The notes under the pieces are model-generated. The model made no database searches. It was not told the origin of the DNA and worked only from the letters and a program-made list of their open reading frames with translations. A program made the translations under genes and the position numbers. From Curtobacterium sp. GC_Cur_3 (GTDB lineage: Bacteria > Actinomycetota > Actinomycetes > Actinomycetales > Microbacteriaceae), in assembly GCF_026544205.1 (NCBI RefSeq), contig NZ_JALNUI010000008.1, positions 1 to 64,000 of the forward strand: a DNA stretch of 64,000 nucleotides. The letters are read 5' to 3'. Positions 27,131-35,945 of this stretch are shown here, in pieces (positions within the stretch are counted from its first letter, which is position 1; each line of letters opens with the position of its first letter).

Positions 27131-28393
27131 TCAGTCCTCGTCGAGGGCACCGACGAGTTCCGGAGCGGTGAGCAGCCGCGGCTCGTCCTCGACCACGGTG
27201 GGCTCGGCGATGACCTTCGACTCGTCGAGCATCGACAGCCGCCGGGCACTCGGCAGCACCTGCCGTTCGAGCGACCCCACGAAGCGGTTGTAATCGACGA
27301 CCGAGCCGCGGATCGAGCGCCCGAGCTTGTCGACGTGCGTGGCCATGGTGGTGAGCCGGCCGTGGAGTTCGCGGGCGACCCGGAAGAGCTCGCGGGCCTC
27401 GGTCGTGACGACGTCCTGCTGCCACGAGAACGCCACGGTCTTGAGCACCGACCACAGCGTCACCGGGGACGCCAGGGCGACCCGCTTGCGGAACGCGTGG
27501 TCGAGCAGCCCCGGGTCGGCGGCAAGGGCACTGGCGATGAGGGACTCGGACGGGATGAACGCCACCGTGAGCTCGGGGGAGGCGTCGTAGCCCGACCAGT
27601 ACTCCCGCGCGGCGAGGGCGTCCACGTGCGCCCGCAGGGCCTTGACGTGCTGCGTCATGAGCGTGGTGCGGCGCGCACCCTCGGCTCCGGTGGCACTGGC
27701 GGGGATCGCCACCGCCTGCAGGTACGCGCTGAAGGGCACCTTGGCGTCGACGGCGATGCTCTTGCCGCCGGGCAGGTGCACGATCATGTCCGGGCGGGCG
27801 GCACCGGCGGACGTCGTCACCGAGGACTGCACGTCGAAGTCGACGCGTTCGAGCAGCCCGGCGGCCTCGACCACGTTGCGCAGCTGGGTCTCGCCCCAGA
27901 CGCCCCGCGTGCTGTTCGAGGTGAGTGCGCTCGCGAGGGTCTCGGCGGTGGCACGGAGCCGTTCCTCGGACTCGGCGGCGGACCGCAGCTGGGTGGAGAT
28001 GGCACCGTACTGCTCGCTGCGGGCACGCTCGAGCTCGGCGATCTTCGCGCGCATCACGTCGAGGGTCTCGGCGACGGGGCTGAGTGCCGTGAGCACCTTG
28101 GACTCGTCCTGCGACCGGGCGGTCTCGGCGCCGTGCATGCGCTCGACGAGGTGCTCCAGCTCCGCTGACCGCCGTTCGAGCGAGTCGACCTGTCGGCGGT
28201 ACTGGGTGTCCTGCGCGTCGAGGCGTTCCTCGGCGTCCTGGCGGACCTCGGAGAGCCGCGCGCGGAGGGCGTCGGCGGTGGCGACGGCCGTGGCGGCGGA
28301 CGCACCGGCGCGGGAACGCGCCAGCGACCACGCGACGGCGGCGCCGGCCAGGGCGCCGATCAGCAGGCCGACGAGCAGGGCGGAGATGTCCAT
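27131..28393 (-). CDS. rmuC: DNA recombination protein RmuC
   Basis: RmuC family protein of 420 aa, a predicted nuclease that limits DNA inversions between inverted repeats. An N-terminal membrane helix (residues 5-25) is followed by a long coiled coil (about 30-160) and the conserved nuclease-like domain with RGVWGETQLRNVVEAAGLLERVDF, GKSIAVDAKVPFSAYL and AFIPSESLIASA. ATG at 28393 has GGGAAGG 8 bases upstream. It is divergent from the inositol operon across 188 bp that holds the iol promoter and operator. Confidence 0.94.
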   Translation of the reverse strand: MDISALLVGLLIGALAGAAVAWSLARSRAGASAATAVATADALRARLSEVRQDAEERLDAQDTQYRRQVDSLERRSAELEHLVERMHGAETARSQDESKVLTALSPVAETLDVMRAKIAELERARSEQYGAISTQLRSAAESEERLRATAETLASALTSNSTRGVWGETQLRNVVEAAGLLERVDFDVQSSVTTSAGAARPDMIVHLPGGKSIAVDAKVPFSAYLQAVAIPASATGAEGARRTTLMTQHVKALRAHVDALAAREYWSGYDASPELTVAFIPSESLIASALAADPGLLDHAFRKRVALASPVTLWSVLKTVAFSWQQDVVTTEARELFRVARELHGRLTTMATHVDKLGRSIRGSVVDYNRFVGSLERQVLPSARRLSMLDESKVIAEPTVVEDEPRLLTAPELVGALDED

Positions 28394-28500
28394 GTCCAGA
28401 CCTTCCCAGGATCCACCGACAGCAGCGGGACGGACGCGGGCGAGCCTCCAGAACGGAACGGGAGGCGACCAGGGGACCACCGGAACGGGCCGGCCGGACC

Positions 28501-28512
28501 ATGTCATGACAT
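28501..28512. promoter_or_regulatory. Palindromic operator of the inositol operon
   Basis: ATGTCATGACAT is a perfect 12-bp palindrome with core TGTC-AT-GACA. The same core lies before the tautomerase gene (40284) and the gntR gene (41554). It covers the -35 box of the iolC promoter. As I recall it, the C. glutamicum IolR consensus (KGWCHTRACA) is matched exactly by TGTCATGACA. Assignment to the local GntR protein is inference. Confidence 0.7.
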
Positions 28513-28534
28513 TAGGCCAAGGATGATGTACAGT
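28506..28534 (+). promoter_or_regulatory. Promoter of the inositol operon
   Basis: -35 ATGACA (5/6) and -10 TACAGT (4/6) are separated by exactly 17 bases. The predicted transcript begins near 28541, 41 nt before the iolC ATG. Confidence 0.6.
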
Positions 28535-28581
28535 CGTGATCGTCCGCCGATGAAGCCGCACGGAAGGTCCCCTCGCGTCGC

Positions 28582-29574
28582 ATGACGAACGAAGCTCCCC
28601 ACGCCTACGACGTGATCACCATGGGTCGTGTCAGCGTCGACATCTACCCGCAGCAGACCGGTCCGCTCGAGGACGTCGAGACGTTCTCCAAGTCCGTCGG
28701 CGGCAGCGCCACGAACGTGGCCATCGCCGCGGCCCGCCACGGTGCGGACGCCGCCGTCATCACCCGCACCGGCAACGACCCCTTCGGCCGGTACATCGCG
28801 CGCACCCTGCCGGAGTTCGGCGTCGCGAACGCGTTCGTCGAGACGGTCGACGGCCTGAACACCCCGGTCGCGTTCTGCGAGCTGTTCCCGCCGGACGACT
28901 TCCCCCTGTACTTCTACCGGGCACCCAAGGCGCCGGACCTGATGATCACGGCCAAGTCCCTGCCGCTCCACGAGATCGAGCGCGCACGGGTCTTCTGGAC
29001 CACGGTGACGGGACTGAGCGAGGAGCCCAGCCGCCAGGCGCACCACGTCGCGTTCGCGGCACGGAGCGCATCGGAGCACCCCACGGCGGTGCACACAGTG
29101 CTGGACCTCGACTACCGGTCGGTGTTCTGGTCCTCGCCGGCCGCCGCCACCAGAGAGGTGGCGGTCGCCCTCGAGCACGCCACCGTCGCCGTCGGCAACC
29201 GCGAGGAGTGCGAGGTCGCCGTCGGCGAGACCGACCCGATGCGCGCAGCCGACGCCCTGCTCGAACGCGGGGTCGAGGTCGCGATCGTGAAGCAGGGGCC
29301 GAAGGGCGTCCTCGCGAAGACCCGCGACGAGGTCGTCGAGCTCCGCCCGCACCACATCGACGTCGTCAACGGGCTCGGCTCGGGCGACGGCTTCGGGGGA
29401 GCGCTGACGCACGGGCTCCTGCAGGGCTGGGGGCTCGAGCGTGTGCTCGCCTTCGCCAACGCGGCCGGTGCCATCGTCGCCACCCGCTTCGAGTGCTCGA
29501 CGGCCATGCCGACGAGCGACGAGATCGAGACGTTCCTGCAGGACAACCCGACAGAGGAGGCCGTCCATGCCTGA
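28582..29574 (+). CDS. iolC: 5-dehydro-2-deoxygluconokinase
   Basis: PfkB/ribokinase-family kinase of 330 aa phosphorylating 5-dehydro-2-deoxy-D-gluconate (DKG) at position 6 in myo-inositol breakdown. GGSATNVAIAAARHG binds the sugar, and VVNGLGSGDGFGGAL carries the anion hole and catalytic Asp269. It is the first gene of a ten-gene operon running to 40200 with gaps of no more than about 50 bp and several overlaps. No strong Shine-Dalgarno lies directly before the ATG. Regulation is inferred from the operator at 28501. Confidence 0.93.
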   Translation: MTNEAPHAYDVITMGRVSVDIYPQQTGPLEDVETFSKSVGGSATNVAIAAARHGADAAVITRTGNDPFGRYIARTLPEFGVANAFVETVDGLNTPVAFCELFPPDDFPLYFYRAPKAPDLMITAKSLPLHEIERARVFWTTVTGLSEEPSRQAHHVAFAARSASEHPTAVHTVLDLDYRSVFWSSPAAATREVAVALEHATVAVGNREECEVAVGETDPMRAADALLERGVEVAIVKQGPKGVLAKTRDEVVELRPHHIDVVNGLGSGDGFGGALTHGLLQGWGLERVLAFANAAGAIVATRFECSTAMPTSDEIETFLQDNPTEEAVHA

Positions 29575-30592
29575 GATCAGCCCCGCTGCCATCGACCGCC
29601 TGCGCGACGTCCGCGCCGGTTCCCCGGAGGTCGTCGCGAGCACCCTCGCGTCCCGCACCCGCCGATCGCTGCTCGGCGAGGACGGCAAGCTCTTCATCGT
29701 CGCGGCCGACCACCCCGCCCGTGGCGCGCTGGCCGTCGGTGACGACCAGTCCGCGATGGCCGACCGGTACGACCTGCTCGAGCGGCTCGTCGTCGCCCTC
29801 GGTCGCCCCGGTGTCGACGGGGTCCTCGGCACGCCGGACATCCTCGAGGACCTGGCGCTCCTCGGCGCCCTCGACGGCAAGGTCGTCGTGGGCTCGATGA
29901 ACCGCGGCGGACTCCGCGGCGCGACCTTCGAGATGGACGACCGGTACACCGCCTACTCGGCGGCATCGATCAAGCGGTCCGGCTTCGACTTCGCCAAGCT
30001 GCTCGTCCGCGTCAACCTGCAGGACGCCGGCACTGCCCCGACGCTCGAGGCCACGGCGAAGGCCGTCACCGAGGCCGCCGCCGAGCAGCTCCCGATCATG
30101 CTCGAGCCCTTCATGTCGTCGTGGCAGGACGGCCGGGTCGTGAACGACCTGACGGCGGACGCCGTGATCACCTCGATGGCGATCGCCGCGGGACTCGGGG
30201 AGTCGAGCGCGTACAGCTGGCTCAAGATCCCCGTGGTCGACGACATGGAGCGCGTGATGGCGGCGACGACGCTGCCGACCCTCCTGCTCGGTGGCGACCC
30301 GTCGTCGCGTCCGCTGGAGACCTACGCCGCCTGGGCCGACGCCCTCGCCCTGCCGGGCGTGCGCGGCCTGGTCGTCGGACGCACCCTGCTCTACCCGCCG
30401 GACGGCGACGTCGCCGCCGCGGTCGACGTGGCCGCCGGACTCGTCCACACCCGGTCCGCCGGACACACCAACGGACTCGTCCACAGCCAGGAGGCTCGGG
30501 GCGCGTCCTCCACAGATGCGCACGACCCAGCCGCGCGGCTCGCCGGCTCCACGACCATGGACTCGTCCATCCCGGAAGGAAGCACCGCATGA
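29567..30592 (+). CDS. Cgl0159-type beta/alpha-barrel aldolase, probable IolJ role
   Basis: Protein of 341 aa predicted as a class I aldolase-like TIM barrel. KLFIVAADHPARGAL resembles the DhnA/LacD barrel start, and YSWLKIPVVDDMERV may carry the Schiff-base lysine. It occupies the place after iolC that I recall for Cgl0159 in the C. glutamicum iol cluster. No separate iolJ is present, so it is the best candidate to split 6-phospho-DKG into dihydroxyacetone phosphate and malonate semialdehyde. The ATG overlaps iolC by 8 bp, with GAGGAGG 6 bases upstream. The last 40 residues, rich in Ser/Thr/Ala, look like a disordered tail. Confidence 0.8.
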   Translation: MPEISPAAIDRLRDVRAGSPEVVASTLASRTRRSLLGEDGKLFIVAADHPARGALAVGDDQSAMADRYDLLERLVVALGRPGVDGVLGTPDILEDLALLGALDGKVVVGSMNRGGLRGATFEMDDRYTAYSAASIKRSGFDFAKLLVRVNLQDAGTAPTLEATAKAVTEAAAEQLPIMLEPFMSSWQDGRVVNDLTADAVITSMAIAAGLGESSAYSWLKIPVVDDMERVMAATTLPTLLLGGDPSSRPLETYAAWADALALPGVRGLVVGRTLLYPPDGDVAAAVDVAAGLVHTRSAGHTNGLVHSQEARGASSTDAHDPAARLAGSTTMDSSIPEGSTA

Positions 30593-32100
30593 CGCTCACC
30601 GACACCGCCCTCACGACGATCGGGCACTGGATCGACGGGGCCCGCGTGGCCTCGACGTCCGGGCGCACGGCACCCGTCTACGACCCGGCACTCGGTGTCG
30701 CGACGAAGCAGGTCGCGCTCGCCGACGACGCCGAGGTCCAGGCCGCGATCGCCAGCGCGAAGGCCGCCTTCCCCGCGTGGGGTGACCTGTCCCTCGCCAA
30801 GCGCCAGCAGGTCCTCTTCGCGTTCCGCGAGATCCTGAACCGGGACAAGGCCGAGCTCGCCGAGATCATCACGAGCGAGCACGGCAAGGTCCTCGACGAC
30901 GCCCTCGGCGAGATCGCCCGTGGACAAGAGGTCGTCGAGCTCGCGACGAGCATCCCGCAGCTGCTCAAGGGCGAGTTCAGCGACCAGGTCTCCACCGGGA
31001 TCGACGTCTACTCGATCCGCCAGCCGCTCGGCGTCGTGGGGATCATCAGCCCCTTCAACTTCCCCGCCATGGTCCCGCTGTGGTTCCTGCCGATCGCGAT
31101 CGCCGCGGGCAACACCGTCGTGCTGAAGCCGAGCGAGAAGGACCCGAGCGCCGCGCTCTGGCTCGCCGAGAAGTTCACCGAGGCCGGGCTGCCCGCCGGC
31201 GTCTTCAACGTCCTGAACGGCGACAAGGTGAGCGTCGACGGCCTGCTCACGAGCCCCGAATTGCAGTCGATCTCCTTCGTCGGCTCCACGCCGATCGCGC
31301 AGTACGTCTACGAGACCGGCACCCGGCACGGCAAGCGCGTGCAGGCCCTCGGCGGCGCGAAGAACCACATGCTCGTGCTGCCCGACGCCGACCTCGACCT
31401 CGTCGCCGACAACGCCATCAACGCGGGCTTCGGGTCCGCCGGGGAGCGCTGCATGGCGATCTCCGTGGTCGTCGCGGTGGAGCCGGTCGCCGACGAGCTC
31501 ATCGAGAAGATCACCGAGCGCGCGGCCACCCTGCGCGTCGGTGACGGACGTCGCGGGTGCGACATGGGTCCGCTCGTCACCGAGCAGCACCGCGACAAGG
31601 TCGCCTCGTACATCGAGGTCGCCGAGCAGGACGGTGCGGTGGTCGTGGTGGACGGCCGCACCGTCCGACCCGACGGCGACGAGAACGGCTTCTGGCTCGG
31701 CCCGACGCTGATCGACCGCGTCCCGACCACCAGCCGCGTCTACACCGAGGAGATCTTCGGCCCGGTGCTCTCCGTCGTCCGGGTGGCCACGTACGAAGAG
31801 GGCCTCGAGCTCATCAACTCCGGCGCGTTCGGCAACGGCACCGCGATCTTCACGAACGACGGCGGCGCCGCCCGTCGGTTCCAGCGCGACGTGCAGGTCG
31901 GCATGATCGGCATCAACGTCCCGATCCCCGTGCCGGTGGCGTACTACTCGTTCGGCGGTTGGAAGAACTCGCTGTTCGGTGACCACAAGGCGTACGGCGC
32001 TGACGGCGTGAGCTTCTTCACCCGCCAGAAGGCCATCACGAGCCGGTGGCTGGACCCGTCGCACGGCGGCATCAACCTCGGCTTCCCGTCGAACAGCTGA
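30589..32100 (+). CDS. iolA: CoA-acylating (methyl)malonate-semialdehyde dehydrogenase
   Basis: Also called mmsA. Oxidises malonate semialdehyde to acetyl-CoA and CO2, the last step of inositol catabolism. The 503-aa aldehyde dehydrogenase has the catalytic Cys288 in GSAGERCMAIS and ends with the MMSDH-type INVPIPVPVAYYSFGGWKNS. The NAD-binding ISPFNFPAMVPLWFLPIA segment is also typical of CoA-dependent members. Its ATG overlaps the preceding stop (ATGA), and GGAAGGA lies 7 bases before the start. Confidence 0.95.
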   Translation: MTLTDTALTTIGHWIDGARVASTSGRTAPVYDPALGVATKQVALADDAEVQAAIASAKAAFPAWGDLSLAKRQQVLFAFREILNRDKAELAEIITSEHGKVLDDALGEIARGQEVVELATSIPQLLKGEFSDQVSTGIDVYSIRQPLGVVGIISPFNFPAMVPLWFLPIAIAAGNTVVLKPSEKDPSAALWLAEKFTEAGLPAGVFNVLNGDKVSVDGLLTSPELQSISFVGSTPIAQYVYETGTRHGKRVQALGGAKNHMLVLPDADLDLVADNAINAGFGSAGERCMAISVVVAVEPVADELIEKITERAATLRVGDGRRGCDMGPLVTEQHRDKVASYIEVAEQDGAVVVVDGRTVRPDGDENGFWLGPTLIDRVPTTSRVYTEEIFGPVLSVVRVATYEEGLELINSGAFGNGTAIFTNDGGAARRFQRDVQVGMIGINVPIPVPVAYYSFGGWKNSLFGDHKAYGADGVSFFTRQKAITSRWLDPSHGGINLGFPSNS

Positions 32101-32111
32101 CGGCCCCGCAC

Positions 32112-33008
32112 ATGACGAACGACACCTGGTTCATCCCGGCCGGCTCGCGACCCGAGGACGGCTGGACGGACGTCGTCGACGGCCGCGTCGAGGGCTGGGC
32201 CCACACCGGTCTCCGCACCGGCGCGCTGTCCGACGGTGCCGAGCTGCACCTGCCGTCCGACGCCGTCGAGCGCATCGTGGTGCCGCTCGCCGGCAGCTTC
32301 ACCGTGACCTACGGCGACACCACCCAGGAACTCGAGGGCCGCTCGAGCGTCTTCGACGGGCCGACCGACGTCCTGTACCTCGGGTCGGGGACCGCGGCGA
32401 CGATCACCGGCCGCGGTCGGTTCGCGGTCGCCGAAGCCCCGACGGAGGAGCACAAGCCGTCGGCGTACGTGCCCCGGCAGGACGTCCCCGTGGAGCTCCG
32501 CGGTGCCGGCCAGTCGAGCCGGCAGGTGCACAACTTCGGCACGCCCGCCGCGCTCGACGCCGTGCAGTTCATCGTGTGCGAGGTCATCACGCCCGCGGGC
32601 AACTGGTCGTCGTACCCGCCGCACAAGCACGACACGAACCGTCCCGGGCAGGAGTCCGACCTCGAGGAGATCTACTACTACGAGTCCGCCGTGGCCCGTG
32701 GTGTCGACGCCCCCGAGTCGGCGGACCCGTTCGCGCTGCACCGCACGTACGCCTCCGACGACCGCCCGATCGACGAGTTCCGCCAGGTCCGCACCGGCGA
32801 CGTCGCCCTCGTGCCGTACGGGTGGCACGGCCCGGCCGTCGCCGCCCCCGGCTACGACATGTACTACCTCAACGTGATGGCCGGGCCCGACCCGGAGCGC
32901 GTCTGGAACATCACCGACGACCCCGCCCACGGGTGGGTCCGCCAGGTGTGGGAGTCGGAGACGATCGACCCCCGACTGCCCTACGAGCACGAGAAGGAGC
33001 CCGCGTGA
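32112..33008 (+). CDS. iolB: 5-deoxy-glucuronate isomerase
   Basis: Isomerises 5-deoxy-D-glucuronate to 5-dehydro-2-deoxygluconate (DKG). The 298-aa bicupin has the metal site in YPPHKHDT (His171, His173), the downstream Glu cluster DLEEIYYYE, and GWHGPAVAAPGYDMYYLNVMAGP near the C-terminus. It starts 11 bp after iolA. Its stop overlaps the GTG of iolD, so the two are coupled. Order and content match a standard actinobacterial iol operon. Confidence 0.95.
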   Translation: MTNDTWFIPAGSRPEDGWTDVVDGRVEGWAHTGLRTGALSDGAELHLPSDAVERIVVPLAGSFTVTYGDTTQELEGRSSVFDGPTDVLYLGSGTAATITGRGRFAVAEAPTEEHKPSAYVPRQDVPVELRGAGQSSRQVHNFGTPAALDAVQFIVCEVITPAGNWSSYPPHKHDTNRPGQESDLEEIYYYESAVARGVDAPESADPFALHRTYASDDRPIDEFRQVRTGDVALVPYGWHGPAVAAPGYDMYYLNVMAGPDPERVWNITDDPAHGWVRQVWESETIDPRLPYEHEKEPA

Positions 33009-34909
33009 GCACCCCCACACGCCGCATGACCGTCGGCCAGGCCCTGGTCGAGTTCCTCGCGAACCAGTGGACCGTCGACGGTGACGTCCGCGAGCGCACG
33101 ATCCCGGGCATCTTCGGCATCTTCGGGCACGGCAACGTCGCCGGTCTCGGCCAGGCGATCAAGCAGCTGCACGTCGAGCAGCCCGGCCTGCTGCCGTACC
33201 ACCAGGCCCGCAACGAGCAGGCGATGGTGCACCAGGCGGTCGGGTACGCCCGGATGCACCGCCGGCGCGCCACCTACGCCGCCACCGCCTCGGTCGGTCC
33301 GGGTGCGGCCAACATGCTGACCGGTGCAGCGCTCGCCACGACGAACCGACTGCCCGCCCTGCTCCTGCCGTCCGACACCTTCGCCACGCGCACCACGGAC
33401 CCGGTGCTGCAGCAGATCGAGATGCCGCACGACACCTCGGTGCAGGTCACCGACGCGTTCCGGCCGCTGTCGCGGTTCTTCGACCGCGTCGAGCGGCCGG
33501 AGCAGCTCTTCTCGATCGCGCTCGCCGCGATGCGGGTGCTCACGGACCCCGCCGAGACGGGTGCGGTCACGATCGCCCTGCCCGAGGACGTCCAGGCCGA
33601 GGAGCTCGAGGTCCCCGTCGCGTTCCTCGCACCGCGCGAGTGGCACGTCCGTCGGCCCCTGCCCGAGCACGGACCGCTGGCCCGGGCCGTCGCCGCGATC
33701 CAGGCCGCCGAACGCCCGGTGATCGTCGCCGGCGGCGGGGTCCTGTACGCCGACGCGGCCGCCGAGCTGCGGGCCTTCGTCGAGGCCACCGGCATCCCGG
33801 TGGGCACCTCGCAGGCCGGTGGCGGTGCCCTGCACTGGGACCACCCGCAGTACCTGGGCGGCATCGGCGCGACCGGCACGGCGGCCGCGAACGCGATCGC
33901 CGCGCAGGCCGACGTCGTGATCGGCATCGGCACCCGCTACAGCGACTTCACCACGGCGTCCCGCACGGCGTTCCAGCACCCGGACGTCACCTTCGTCAAC
34001 GTGAACGTCGCCGCGTTCGACGCCTACAAGCACGGCACCCAGCTGCCGCTGATCGCGGACGCCCGGGAGGCCCTGGTCGCCCTGACGGGGTCCCTGGCGT
34101 CGTACACCGTGTCTGACGGGTACGCGACCGAGATCGCGGACCGCAAGCGGTCCTGGGACGCCCTGGTCGACGACGCATTCGCGCCGACGGGTGCCGCGTT
34201 GCCCGGGCAGTCGGAGATCATCGGCGCCGTCCAGTCCGCCTGCGACCCCCGTGACGTCGTCATCCAGGCGGCCGGTTCGCTGCCGGGCGACCTGCACAAG
34301 CTCTGGCGGGTCCGCGACGAGCTCGGCTACCACGTCGAGTACGCGTTCTCGTGCATGGGCTACGAGATCGCCGGCGGGCTCGGTGTCCGACGCGGCGCAC
34401 CCGACCGCGACGCCATCGTCATGGTCGGCGACGGCTCCTACCTGATGCTGCACACCGAACTCGTCACCGCGGTGGCCGAGGGCCTCAAGATCATCGTGGT
34501 GCTCATCCAGAACCACGGGTACGCGTCCATCGGGCACCTCTCCGAGACCGTCGGGTCGGAGCGCTACGGCACCAGGTACCGCTACCTCGACGACGCCACC
34601 CAGTCCTTCGACAACGGCGAGCCACTGCCCGTCGACCTGGCCGCGAACGCCCGGTCGTACGGCGTCGACGTGATCGAGGTCGAGCCGGGGACGGGCGCCA
34701 TCGACGACCTGCGGGCAGCCGTGCGTCAGGCCAAGGCGAACGAGCACACGACGCTCATCCACGTGAACTCCGACCCGCTGGTCTACGCACCCGACGGCGA
34801 CGGGTGGTGGGACGTCCCGGTCGCGCAGACCTCGACCCTCGACAGCACCCGGGCCGCCCGCGCCGACTACGAGCAGCACGTCGCAGCACAGCGGCCCCTG
34901 CTCGGCTGA
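33005..34909 (+). CDS. iolD: 3D-(3,5/4)-trihydroxycyclohexane-1,2-dione acylhydrolase
   Basis: ThDP enzyme of 634 aa that hydrolytically opens the inositol ring, giving 5-deoxy-D-glucuronate. The ThDP-activating Glu is in YHQARNEQAM; the ThDP/Mg motif runs from MVGDGSYLML to the Asn of IQNHGYASIG. FGHGNVAGLG near the N-terminus and FSCMGYEIAGGLG in the C-terminal domain are typical of IolD. The GTG overlaps the iolB stop. Cleaving a carbon-carbon bond in a carbocyclic ring is the diagnostic step of this pathway. Confidence 0.95.
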   Translation: MSTPTRRMTVGQALVEFLANQWTVDGDVRERTIPGIFGIFGHGNVAGLGQAIKQLHVEQPGLLPYHQARNEQAMVHQAVGYARMHRRRATYAATASVGPGAANMLTGAALATTNRLPALLLPSDTFATRTTDPVLQQIEMPHDTSVQVTDAFRPLSRFFDRVERPEQLFSIALAAMRVLTDPAETGAVTIALPEDVQAEELEVPVAFLAPREWHVRRPLPEHGPLARAVAAIQAAERPVIVAGGGVLYADAAAELRAFVEATGIPVGTSQAGGGALHWDHPQYLGGIGATGTAAANAIAAQADVVIGIGTRYSDFTTASRTAFQHPDVTFVNVNVAAFDAYKHGTQLPLIADAREALVALTGSLASYTVSDGYATEIADRKRSWDALVDDAFAPTGAALPGQSEIIGAVQSACDPRDVVIQAAGSLPGDLHKLWRVRDELGYHVEYAFSCMGYEIAGGLGVRRGAPDRDAIVMVGDGSYLMLHTELVTAVAEGLKIIVVLIQNHGYASIGHLSETVGSERYGTRYRYLDDATQSFDNGEPLPVDLAANARSYGVDVIEVEPGTGAIDDLRAAVRQAKANEHTTLIHVNSDPLVYAPDGDGWWDVPVAQTSTLDSTRAARADYEQHVAAQRPLLG

Positions 34910-34942
34910 CCCCACCACGATACAGAGAGCGACAGCGACGTC

Positions 34943-35896
34943 ATGACCGACACCGCCACCCCCATCGGCACCCCGTCCGAGGACGCCATCGGTGCCTCGA
35001 TCCGCATCGGCACCGCCCCCGACTCGTGGGGCGTCTGGTTCCCGGACGACCCGGCTCAGGTGCCGTGGCAGCGCTTCCTCGACGAGGCGAGTGCTGCCGG
35101 TTACGAGTGGATCGAGCTCGGCCCGTACGGGTACCTGCCCACCGACCCGGCACAGCTGTCCGACGAGCTGGGGTCCCGCGGCCTCAAGCTGTCCGCGGGC
35201 ACGGTCTTCACCGGGTTCCACAAGGGCGACGACCAGTTCCAGCGGGCGTGGGACCAGGCCGTCGCGGTCGCGGGGCTCGCGGCTGCGCTCGGCGCCGAGC
35301 ACCTCGTCACGATCCCGGACCTGTGGCGGTCGGACGCCACGGAAGAGGTGCTCGAGGCCCGCACGCTGGACGACGAGCAGTGGCAGCGGCTCGGCAGGGG
35401 GCACGACCAGCTCGGCAAGGCGCTGTTCGAGGAGTTCGGCGTCCACCAGCAATTCCACACGCACGCCGACAGCCACGTCGGCACGTATAAGGAGACCGTG
35501 CGCTTCCTCGAGGTCACGAACCCGGAGTACACGAACCTCTGCCTCGACACCGGCCACTTCGCGTACTACGGCGGCGACTCCCTCAAGCTCATCGCCGAGC
35601 ACCCCGAGCGCATCGGCTACCTCCACCTCAAGCAGGTCGACACCGACCTGCTGTTCGACGTCCTGAAGAACGACGTCCCCTTCGCCACCGCGGTCGCGCA
35701 GGGCGTCATGACCGAGCCGCCCCACGGCACCCCGGAGCTCGCGCCGATCATCGAGGCCGTCGCGCGGATCAACCCGGAGATCTTCGGCATCGTCGAGCAG
35801 GACATGTACGGCTGCTCGGTCGACGCCCCGGGCCCGATCGCCGAGCGCACGTTCCAGCACATCCTCGGGTCCACGTCGGCCGCTCGGGCGTCCTGA
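34943..35896 (+). CDS. iolE: Myo-inosose-2 dehydratase
   Basis: Dehydrates 2-keto-myo-inositol to the 1,2-dione substrate of IolD. The 317-aa xylose-isomerase-like TIM barrel carries the family start GTAPDSWGVWFPDDP, then EWIELGPYGYLPTDP and GLKLSAGTVFTGF. Metal-ligand stretches QFHTHADSHVG and CLDTGHFAYYGGD follow. A 33-bp gap with an AGAGAGCGAC stretch precedes the ATG. This is the IolE-type protein; the similar TIM barrel at 36996 is assigned IolH. Confidence 0.94.
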   Translation: MTDTATPIGTPSEDAIGASIRIGTAPDSWGVWFPDDPAQVPWQRFLDEASAAGYEWIELGPYGYLPTDPAQLSDELGSRGLKLSAGTVFTGFHKGDDQFQRAWDQAVAVAGLAAALGAEHLVTIPDLWRSDATEEVLEARTLDDEQWQRLGRGHDQLGKALFEEFGVHQQFHTHADSHVGTYKETVRFLEVTNPEYTNLCLDTGHFAYYGGDSLKLIAEHPERIGYLHLKQVDTDLLFDVLKNDVPFATAVAQGVMTEPPHGTPELAPIIEAVARINPEIFGIVEQDMYGCSVDAPGPIAERTFQHILGSTSAARAS

Positions 35897-35945
35897 GCAC
35901 CCTCCGCACGAACCACCCCGCAGTCGTCCACCACAGGAGAACCAC